From positions 1-12,725 of the forward strand of contig JAMWDF010000054.1 of the NCBI GenBank assembly GCA_023818865.1: a stretch of 12,725 nucleotides of DNA. Direction: 5' to 3'. Numbering within the stretch: position 1 is the first letter of the stretch; each line of letters begins with the position of its first letter. The notes under the pieces are model-generated. The model searched no databases and was not told where the DNA came from. It saw nothing but the letters and a program-made list of their open reading frames with translations. Positions 6,006 through 12,400 of the stretch are shown here, one piece after another. A program made the position numbers and the translations under genes. Source of the stretch: Candidatus Omnitrophota bacterium (GTDB taxonomy: Bacteria; Ratteibacteria; UBA8468; B48-G9; DSTR01).

Positions 6006-7940
6006 TCAATCCGCTCGCAAGAACAATCTCAGGCTTTGCTCGGCTTGGTGGCTTACCTGGCTATCCCTATCCCCAGCCAGTCGGGTGAGGGCCTGTCGGA
6101 CTCTATCTCCGGTATACCCGGCGAGGGCTTCGGCCACTGACTTTCTCACTTCTCCTGACTGGTCATCAACCATCTCCAAAATCCGCTTCAAGGCCACTGG
6201 TTGGCGGGCCATTCCCAGGAGGGTGGCGGTCCGGCTCCGAATTTCTGGGTCAGGGTCCTGAGAGACAGCCAGCAGCCTGGTGAGAAACTGGTCACTCCGT
6301 TCTCTGAGGAAGGCAACATTCGCCAAGAAAATCTGTTCCAGAGCATAAAGAGCTGTCTTTCTAACCGCTAACGATTCTTCAGACAAAACAGCCAGCAGCC
6401 CTTCCACCATCTCCCAGTCGCCACTATCTCCAGCCGCTAAGGCGGCCACTATTTTCTGTTTTTCCCTATCTTGTTTCAGAAAGTGAACGAAAAGAGCTCT
6501 TCCTTCCTCACTTCCGGCAATGCCCATAATTCTCATCCCCTTCTCCCAGCCAGGCACTGAATAATCCAGAAGATACTGCGCGAGAAATTGGCGTCCTTCT
6601 TTTAGATTCGCCAGGGCAGAAAAAGCCACTGTTCTAACAGTTTCATCTTCATCTGCCAGCAGATCCTTTAAATGAATAATGTCTCCAGAGTCAGCCAGGG
6701 CCGCCAACACTCCGGCCAGTACCTGCCTGGTTTTGTTTTCAGAACAAACCGCCAGAGTTTCAATCAAGGCTGGCCGCAGGGAAATGAGCTTTGTGCACCC
6801 TATGACCTTAGCCGCCTTCAGAACGCAAGCCGTTTCTCCTCCTGAAAGTTTTTTCTCCAGAAACAATCTGGTCTCTTCCGGGGCCACCGCCACCATAGAT
6901 TCAGTAATCTGGCTCAATGTTTCCGCCTCTGTCACCGGCATATTCTCCCAGGCAGCCATCAAAGCGGATAAAGATTCAGGACTCCTTATTTTTCCAAGAA
7001 TCCCGGCCCATTTTCTTGTTTCTGGCGGAGAGGAGACAGGCAAAGCGGCAATTAGATACCCGGTGGCTGCTAAACCCAGCCGGTACAAGGCTGATTCGGC
7101 TTCTTCCGTTACTGGAGATTTTTTAATGAATTCCATAATAAAGGGAGTAGCAATGGCTACACCGATTCTCCCCAAAGCGCCACAGGCTAAATCTCTGTTC
7201 CGGAAGGACCAGGTGGGATTCTGCACTAGGTTGGTCAGAACCGAAACTGCTTCCCACCGACCGCTCTCCCCTAATCCCCGAAGGCAGGCTTCCATCAAAA
7301 CCTGGTTTTCCTTCACTTCCTTTTCTGAAAGAAATTCAATCAAGGTCTGAACTGATTCTTTCTTCCCTGTTTGGCCTAGAGCCACCAGAGCAGCTGCGGC
7401 CCACTCTGGTTCAGGATGGCAAAGCATTTCTTTAATCTTACCAAGATAAAAATCTTCTCCTGCCCGAACCAATCCCGCTGAAATCACCATAGTCAGCAGA
7501 TGCTGATAGTAATTTCTTTCAAAAGTCTGCCAGAGCTCGTTTTCCCTTCTGTCTTTCAAGATGGAAACCGGAAATAACAGCGTATACCCTTCCCGTAGTC
7601 TCTCCTTCAGAAAAGCCGCCGACTGCTGGTGGTTAAGCCGGCAGAGTAACCCAGCGGCATAAAGCGCCAGACTATAATCTCTGGCATCCAGTCTTTTCTT
7701 GTCCAGAAACTCCTGGAGAATCAACTCTCCTTCCGCGCCGATTTCTGTTAGAATATTCTCAATCTGGATTTGAATATCAGGATCAGACTGCCACTCAGCC
7801 GAACGAATTAATTTGACTAATTGCTTCCCTGATTCGGATATCTCTCTCCCTTCTATCCAGGCCTTCCCCAGAACGAACCAGCTTAAGAATAGGAAAAGAA
7901 AGACTAACCGCTGCCAGGAAATCAATCTATTCGTTCCCAT
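6006..7940 (-). CDS. exported HEAT-repeat protein
   Basis: This protein of about 640 residues begins with a basic segment and a hydrophobic stretch (LVFLFLFLSWFVLG) ending in GKA, a plausible signal peptidase I site near residue 27; it could also stay as a membrane anchor. The rest is a solenoid of HEAT or Armadillo-like helix pairs, seen in repeats such as WAAAALVALGQTG, LMEACLRGLGESG, RDLACGALGRIG, TVRTVAFSALANL, AVRKTALYALEQI and EVRKSVAEALAGYTG. Such solenoids are scaffolds for protein or ligand binding; no catalytic motif is seen. The ATG at 7940 overlaps the upstream oxidoreductase by 19 bases and lacks a clear ribosome site. A TTG at 7925 would make a 4-base TTGA overlap like its neighbours and still keep the signal peptide, so the start is uncertain. 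It is probably cotranscribed with the NPCBM gene. Confidence 0.88.
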   Translation of the reverse strand: MGTNRLISWQRLVFLFLFLSWFVLGKAWIEGREISESGKQLVKLIRSAEWQSDPDIQIQIENILTEIGAEGELILQEFLDKKRLDARDYSLALYAAGLLCRLNHQQSAAFLKERLREGYTLLFPVSILKDRRENELWQTFERNYYQHLLTMVISAGLVRAGEDFYLGKIKEMLCHPEPEWAAAALVALGQTGKKESVQTLIEFLSEKEVKENQVLMEACLRGLGESGRWEAVSVLTNLVQNPTWSFRNRDLACGALGRIGVAIATPFIMEFIKKSPVTEEAESALYRLGLAATGYLIAALPVSSPPETRKWAGILGKIRSPESLSALMAAWENMPVTEAETLSQITESMVAVAPEETRLFLEKKLSGGETACVLKAAKVIGCTKLISLRPALIETLAVCSENKTRQVLAGVLAALADSGDIIHLKDLLADEDETVRTVAFSALANLKEGRQFLAQYLLDYSVPGWEKGMRIMGIAGSEEGRALFVHFLKQDREKQKIVAALAAGDSGDWEMVEGLLAVLSEESLAVRKTALYALEQIFLANVAFLRERSDQFLTRLLAVSQDPDPEIRSRTATLLGMARQPVALKRILEMVDDQSGEVRKSVAEALAGYTGDRVRQALTRLAGDRDSQVSHQAEQSLRLFLRAD

Positions 7941-9013
7941 CTAGCTGTTTTTTCTGACCGCTTCACCGCCTCAATAATTCTCGTATTGTAAAGTCCATCC
8001 ACCAGGGACGGTGAGGCTGGGTGACTTAGGTGGACAGCCTTGAGAAAGGAATAGATGGCATGGATATGTCCCCTCACCCAACCGATGCTAAACTTGGGAC
8101 CAGGAAAACATGACTCAGCATAACGCTGGACAGTAGGCAGAGCAATAAAACCATCCCCAGCTCTGGCGTCATAGATATGCAGAAAATTTGGTTCCATGGA
8201 ATGATAGCGAATTGCTCCCCCGGTTCCATAAAGCTCATAGGACAGGTCATCTTCTGACCCAGCCGCCACCTTAGAAACTTCCACCGTTCCCCTGGCCCCA
8301 TTTTCCAAACAGAGCATCACCAAGGCATAGTCTTCCACCTCCACCGGAACTTTTTCCCCGGTGATCGCTGGCCGGCAGGGATAAAGGATGCGGGTTTGGC
8401 CAATTACCCTATCCACCCGGCCCAAAAACCAGTAAACCAAGTCTAAAGCATGACTTCCCAGGTCAAGAAGAAGACCAGCGCCTTTCTCTTGTTTCCATCC
8501 AATTGGTTTCTCCGGGTCTAAACTTCCTGAGTGATAATAGGCTACCCGAAAACTTATTGGGGTACCGAGAAAACCATTTTCCAGCAATTCTTTTGTCTTC
8601 AGCGTGGCTGGATAAAAACGGTTGTGAAAGGTGACCTGGTTAGTTGCAGTATAACTCGGTAATAGTTTTTCTACTTCAGATACTTCTTCTAAACTGGTTA
8701 CCACTGGTTTTTCGCAATAAACCGGCTTGTTCCGCTTCAGAGTTTCCCTTAAAGGAAACAGGTGGGCAGTATTAGGACAACAGATATCAATAACATCTAC
8801 CTCTGGCCTAACAATCAATTCCTGAAAGTCAGTGGTCATGAATTGAAAACCATAACTCTCCCCTTTCCTTAAAGTTTCCGCGGTCCGGCTACACAGGCCA
8901 TAAAGTTCTACCTGGAACGGCAAGTCATAATAGTATTTCAAAACAGAATAGGCGTAAGCATGCACCTTACCGATTAAGCCAAAACCAATCAGACCAACGC
9001 GATAGGTTTTCAT
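7922..9013 (-). CDS. Gfo/Idh/MocA family oxidoreductase (second copy)
   Basis: This 363-residue NAD(P)-dependent oxidoreductase has the classical Rossmann loop GLIGFGLIG (G10, G12, G15), the catalytic lysine in CEKPVV (K102) and the substrate-site block GAGLLLDLGSHALDL with D184 and H188. The C-terminal half is the usual open beta-sheet domain of inositol and sugar dehydrogenases in this family. The ATG at 9013 is preferred over an upstream in-frame ATG at 9055: AGGTGG (9019-9024) lies 5 bases before it, the family sequence begins there, and it forms a 4-base ATGA overlap with the stop of the previous gene. The neighbours, a creatininase-like hydrolase, a URO-D-like protein and a cupin, suggest oxidation of a sugar or cyclitol. 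The exact substrate and cofactor preference cannot be read by eye. Confidence 0.93.
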   Translation of the reverse strand: MKTYRVGLIGFGLIGKVHAYAYSVLKYYYDLPFQVELYGLCSRTAETLRKGESYGFQFMTTDFQELIVRPEVDVIDICCPNTAHLFPLRETLKRNKPVYCEKPVVTSLEEVSEVEKLLPSYTATNQVTFHNRFYPATLKTKELLENGFLGTPISFRVAYYHSGSLDPEKPIGWKQEKGAGLLLDLGSHALDLVYWFLGRVDRVIGQTRILYPCRPAITGEKVPVEVEDYALVMLCLENGARGTVEVSKVAAGSEDDLSYELYGTGGAIRYHSMEPNFLHIYDARAGDGFIALPTVQRYAESCFPGPKFSIGWVRGHIHAIYSFLKAVHLSHPASPSLVDGLYNTRIIEAVKRSEKTARWERID

Positions 9014-10248
9014 CCTGTCCACCTTTCTGCTTCTTGCCTGGCAATCTTCACCCATTCAACCATCCGCTGAGGTTGATTTCTACAGGTATGAGTGTCTTTC
9101 ATAATAATTTCTACCACACAACCAGTTAATTGGCTTAGCGCCTGGCGAATTACCTGCCTAGCTACATCTGGTTCCCAGGTTTCTCCAGCGAGAACCGCCG
9201 GATTAGGTTTCCAAGAAAAGATAAATCTCCGGCCAATCTTTCCGGCGGCCTCCCCGATTTCTACCCAGGGACTCATAGAAATGCGACGCAATCGGGGAAT
9301 CTTTGTCACCTGATCAAGTTTTTTGTGGAGCGGCTCGCAGCAACCGTAGCAATTCAGACCAAAACGGGAAAGCACTTGCTTCTCATATTCCAGAGCAAAC
9401 TCCTCGTGCATCGCCGGAGAAACCAGGGAAAAAATTTGAGCAGTAGCATGTCCCCAAAGGTCCAATGTTCTTACCCAGTAACCATCAAAATCATTCTGAG
9501 GAAGCTCATCAGTGAAACCAAAACCTCCAGAACCAACATAATGGTTTCCGTTATTCAGAGAAAGAAGATTCAATTTTTCATACTGGTCCAGCATAGAAAG
9601 CGTTCCGGCAGTGATTTTAGCCATGACCTGATGAATCCATTTCGGTCTCTCTGTCAGATCAAGGAAAAGACGGTCAAACCCGCGCCAGACAGCTAACCAA
9701 TCCATCGGCGAGTACCAAAGGCCGCCTATCCCGCGTAATTCCACCTTGAGGATATCCCCAAAGATTTCTCTGGCTATTTCCCATCTTCTAACCGTTTCTT
9801 TTTCATCCTCGCTGATCACCGGAAACTTAATCTTCTCTATATCTTTTTCTTCCACTAGAACTGGTTCATAATGGCAGGCTCCCCGTAGTTGTTCAGGCCG
9901 GATTGGCTTTACTTCCAGTCCCCAGCCGGTATTTTCAATCGCTTTGGGGACATAAAGAATATCATCAATAACACTGTCATCCTGGAGATGCTGAGAGTAA
10001 TAAAGTCGCCACCTCAAGTCTCTTTCCCAATTCCGAAGAAGGGGATCGGAAAATCTCAAGGTTGATTCTGGAAGAAGTTCACTCCAGGCTCCTTCTGGAA
10101 AGATGAGAACCAGGGGTCTACCTGCTTGCAAGCGGTTATGCCTTCTCCAGGCTTTCGCCATCTCTTCTTGTCTAGGTAAAGTAGCCAGTTCTGCTACCTT
10201 TTTGGCAAGGTCTCTCAAATAATTCTTTTCCTCTCCAGTGATATTCAC
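9010..10248 (-). CDS. URO-D superfamily protein, possible methyl- or carbon-transfer enzyme
   Basis: This 412-residue protein resembles the uroporphyrinogen decarboxylase/cobalamin-dependent methyltransferase barrel superfamily by its overall pattern: a GLWYSPMDWL block near 176, a run near 295-325 with YGCCEPLHKKLDQV followed by PRLRRISMSPW, then FIFSWKPNPAVLA and a C-terminal VVEIIMKDTHT. Cysteines C300, C303 and C304 sit where methyltransferases of this superfamily carry a zinc-binding HxC motif, and C377 could be a distant partner; this is inference. I do not see the arginine-rich N terminus expected of true heme-pathway HemE, and no heme or corrinoid gene is in the window. The start is GTG at 10248, which forms a GTGA overlap with the stop of the creatininase-family gene. 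Translational coupling is likely. The substrate is unknown. Confidence 0.7.
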   Translation of the reverse strand: MNITGEEKNYLRDLAKKVAELATLPRQEEMAKAWRRHNRLQAGRPLVLIFPEGAWSELLPESTLRFSDPLLRNWERDLRWRLYYSQHLQDDSVIDDILYVPKAIENTGWGLEVKPIRPEQLRGACHYEPVLVEEKDIEKIKFPVISEDEKETVRRWEIAREIFGDILKVELRGIGGLWYSPMDWLAVWRGFDRLFLDLTERPKWIHQVMAKITAGTLSMLDQYEKLNLLSLNNGNHYVGSGGFGFTDELPQNDFDGYWVRTLDLWGHATAQIFSLVSPAMHEEFALEYEKQVLSRFGLNCYGCCEPLHKKLDQVTKIPRLRRISMSPWVEIGEAAGKIGRRFIFSWKPNPAVLAGETWEPDVARQVIRQALSQLTGCVVEIIMKDTHTCRNQPQRMVEWVKIARQEAERWTG

Positions 10249-11012
10249 CTTTGCCCCCAGTCTCTGAGAAATGCCTGATAAGCTTTGAGAATAGATTCAA
10301 AAATTCGCCTGCCCTTCTCCGCTGTGGCAGCGGTCGGGTCACCATAAGTACCAGTGAGGCTCTTCTGCATCCCCCAAGTGGAAACAAATACTTGGCCGTA
10401 AAAAGGCCAATCGGCCCACCTTAAGATATCCTCATTGGTCAAACTTTCTTTCTTCACTTTGTCTTCAGCAAGATAAAGCATCAGAGAAGTTTCGTATTCG
10501 CCAGCATGGCAACTACCCATTTTCCCTTTTTCCAATATGCTTTCTATCTCTTTCTTAGCAATTACTGAAGGGATAGTTACCGCCAGATAAATCTTATGTA
10601 AATCAGCCATCTTCCTGGCAACTACTTCCAGGGCTCCAGTGTGGTTGCCATGGGTACTGATCAGAACAAATTTTTTCAGACCCATCTTAATCAAAGAGGA
10701 GCAAACATCTTCTAGGAGCGCCATAAATGTTTCCAAACGGAGGTTGAGGCAACCAGGCCAGCGGGTGACCTCCGCAGTAGAATAACCTGTCCAGATAGTT
10801 GGGATCACCAAAATCGGCATTTCTTGGCTCATTGTTTCCGCTAATTTTGTGGCGATGACTTCAGCCAAAAAAGCATCTGTTTCCACCGGAAGATGCCAGC
10901 CATGTTGTTCTATCTGTCCCACTGGCACCAGAACGACTGGACTTTTCTTTATGACCTGTTCCAGTTCCTGCCAGGTAAGTTCTCCCCAGCGGCTACCAAC
11001 CATTGTTTCCAT
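10245..11012 (-). CDS. creatininase family amidohydrolase-type protein
   Basis: The 255-residue protein, a usual length for the family, shows PVGQIEQHGWHLPVETDAF, giving E35, H37 and D46 at the same spacing as creatininase metal ligands E34, H36 and D45. It also has STHGNHTG (H121), HAGEYETS (H169, E172) and the closing GTYGDPTAATAEKGRR. The usual S-x-E-H-x-x-F-P-G segment is altered to TGYSTAEVTRWPG, without the His. The family includes creatininase, a flavin-pathway amide hydrolase and an inosose-ring hydrolase of the Thermotoga inositol pathway, so substrate transfer by name is unsafe. ATG at 11012 is listed; the ATG at 11003 has a better-placed GGGGATGG upstream, while a TTG at 11018 has no ribosome site. 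It lies 18 bases after the cupin gene. A sugar lactone or cyclitol ketone substrate is a guess from context. Confidence 0.88.
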   Translation of the reverse strand: METMVGSRWGELTWQELEQVIKKSPVVLVPVGQIEQHGWHLPVETDAFLAEVIATKLAETMSQEMPILVIPTIWTGYSTAEVTRWPGCLNLRLETFMALLEDVCSSLIKMGLKKFVLISTHGNHTGALEVVARKMADLHKIYLAVTIPSVIAKKEIESILEKGKMGSCHAGEYETSLMLYLAEDKVKKESLTNEDILRWADWPFYGQVFVSTWGMQKSLTGTYGDPTAATAEKGRRIFESILKAYQAFLRDWGQR

Positions 11013-11030
11013 CCCCAAATTTCAAAAGGG

Positions 11031-11498
11031 TCAAACTACCCCAATTGTCTTGTCCTGAAAGATATTGTCTCCCTTCAGTGAAGGAAGCGATACTTCTAAA
11101 ATGAGCGAATCGGTTAGGGCAGTAAAAGTGTGCCTGGTCTTCTGAGGCATAGGTAAAACATCCCCGGGTTTCAGCGTTAACTTTTTCCCGCTCAATTGCA
11201 TGAGGATTTTGCCCTTCACTACAAAAAATGTCTCGTGTTTTTTTAGATGATGGTGAGCCAAGCAGGTCTGCCCCTTAAACATCAAAAGGAACTTGCCACA
11301 ATACCAATTTTTTTCATCATTGGCGATCCAGTATTCAATATGACCCCACCGAGAAAAATCTCCCCGGCCGAAGTCCAGAACCACCGGCGGAAAAATCCCT
11401 GGCATCTTCAAACCCCAAGATTTTAACTTCTTTCTGGCATTAGCCAGAGCCTCTCGCTTTTCTTTCCCCTTTACTGCTACCTTTTCCATCCACTCCAT
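11031..11498 (-). CDS. cupin protein, D-lyxose isomerase-like
   Basis: This 155-residue protein holds one cupin barrel. Motif 1 fits G-x5-H-x-H-x4-E-x6-G exactly, with G76, H82, H84, E89 and G96; motif 2 is PGDVLPMPQKTRH with H123 completing the likely metal site. The order of segments (a YCGKFLLMFKGQTC strand before motif 1, the HETFF run, and a closing D-N-I-F-Q-D after an LEVS strand) resembles bacterial D-lyxose isomerases of the YdaE type, a sugar ketol-isomerase family, but also cupin tails of sialic acid synthases. The ATG is secured by AGGAGG at 11503-11508. The first 59 bases of the gene, and its ribosome site, lie inside the 3' end of the TetR gene. A sugar isomerase role would suit the operon but is not proven. 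Confidence 0.83.
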   Translation of the reverse strand: MEWMEKVAVKGKEKREALANARKKLKSWGLKMPGIFPPVVLDFGRGDFSRWGHIEYWIANDEKNWYCGKFLLMFKGQTCLAHHHLKKHETFFVVKGKILMQLSGKKLTLKPGDVLPMPQKTRHTFTALTDSLILEVSLPSLKGDNIFQDKTIGVV

Positions 11499-12162
11499 GG
11501 TTCCTCCTTTGCTCTCTCTGGTTTTTAATCTCTCTCAACCCTCCCAGAGAAAAAGTAAACACATGCTCAGCATAACGAGCTAGCCTCTTTGGTTCAACTT
11601 CCCTGAAAGCCAGACAACGTTTGCTTCCCTTGCTTTCCCAACTCTTTCTGACCAGCGGTCCAAGACATTGCGACATAATACTCAACCGACAAAATTGGAC
11701 TTCCTCCGGATAGGCCTTCACTCCAAGAAGTTCTCTGATCACCGCCTCTAGACTCTGCTTCAAAGGTTCCAATGTTTCCCGCTGAACTTCTTTCAACAAT
11801 CCTGTTGGTTCAGCTAATTCTTTCTGAAGTATCTGGAACTCCAGATTATTTCTGTCGGCCAGCCGCGAAATAAGAGCCTTGATCTTCCCTTTCAGTCTTT
11901 CTTCTGGCCTAGCCGTCTCTGGCACCCCACCATCAGGATGATGTTTCTTGATGGACTGACTAAAAGTATAGCGCCAGGCTTCGCGGTAAAGTTGGCTCTT
12001 GCTGCCGAAATGATAGTTCACCGCGGCGATATTGGCACCGGCTAGCTGGCTGATCCGGGCGATGGTGGCCCCTCGGTACCCCTCAGAAGCAAAAACCCTG
12101 GCTGCTACCTCCAGTAACCTTTCCCTGGTCCGAGAAGACCTTTTTCTCTCTTGTGGCTTCAT
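11440..12162 (-). CDS. TetR/AcrR family regulator, CecR-like
   Basis: This 240-residue DNA-binding regulator has a TetR_N helix-turn-helix at about residues 10-60, with RERLLEVAARVFASEGYRG followed by the recognition region ANIAAVNYHFGSKSQLY. The C-terminal ligand domain has an EFQILQKELAEPTGLLKEV segment, resembling the CecR/YbiH (DUF1956) group, where a nearby QILxxELxEPT phrase is common. The last about 25 residues are strongly basic and polar and overlap the start of the cupin gene, so they may be recent additions. GAGAGGG about eight bases before the ATG supports the start. As the second gene of the string it is the obvious candidate repressor of the downstream genes, but no operator palindrome can be shown because the upstream DNA is missing. 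The inducer is unknown. Confidence 0.9.
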   Translation of the reverse strand: MKPQERKRSSRTRERLLEVAARVFASEGYRGATIARISQLAGANIAAVNYHFGSKSQLYREAWRYTFSQSIKKHHPDGGVPETARPEERLKGKIKALISRLADRNNLEFQILQKELAEPTGLLKEVQRETLEPLKQSLEAVIRELLGVKAYPEEVQFCRLSIMSQCLGPLVRKSWESKGSKRCLAFREVEPKRLARYAEHVFTFSLGGLREIKNQREQRRNHGVDGKGSSKGERKARGSG

Positions 12163-12400
12163 CCCTTTGCCCTCTCTTCAAGTTTTCCCTAAACTTGCCA
12201 GTACTTTCCCAGAGGAACTGATAAATAGCCATCTGCCTGTGTAGTTCTCGCTGCTGGGGGAAGTATTTCTTTATCAATTCCCGAAAAGACCTGCCATGGC
12301 CTGGAAAACGCAGATGAGAAAGTTCATGACAGATGACGTATTCCACCAGATTGTCTGGCAAAAATCTTAGCCGTTTGTTCAAGGTTATTTTTCTTTCAGC
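12083..12400 (-). pseudogene. DUF45 (YgjP-type) zinc metallopeptidase, 5' truncated at junction
   Basis: The frame is open from 12400 (a TAA lies at 12401-12403) and encodes the C-terminal half of a DUF45/YgjP-like zinc metallopeptidase. It runs KITLNKRLRFLPDNLVEYV, then the active-site HELSH, then FPGHGRSFRELIKKYFP, a fold where HExxH plus the later H bind zinc. Complete members are about 220-240 residues and carry a WGSCS segment just before the ITLN strand; here the match stops a few residues before that point, so the N-terminal half is missing. A TTG at 12382 could be read as a start but has no ribosome site and would make an implausible partial fold. The 3' end overlaps the TetR gene by 80 bases. 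Truncation may come from a contig join rather than from the genome itself. Confidence 0.8.

Noticed and set aside
6679..7350. 223-codon open frame on the + strand
   Set aside because: It lies wholly antisense to the HEAT-repeat gene, has no family-like motif and no ribosome site; the HEAT frame shows clear repeats, so this is a shadow.
9011..9055. Longer start for the second oxidoreductase (ATG at 9055)
   Set aside because: The extra 14 residues lie before the Rossmann strand and would overlap the upstream gene by 46 bases; the ATG at 9013 has AGGTGG and a clean ATGA overlap.
9325..9696. 123-codon open frame on the + strand
   Set aside because: It is antisense to the URO-D-like gene, with no supporting motif or spacing.
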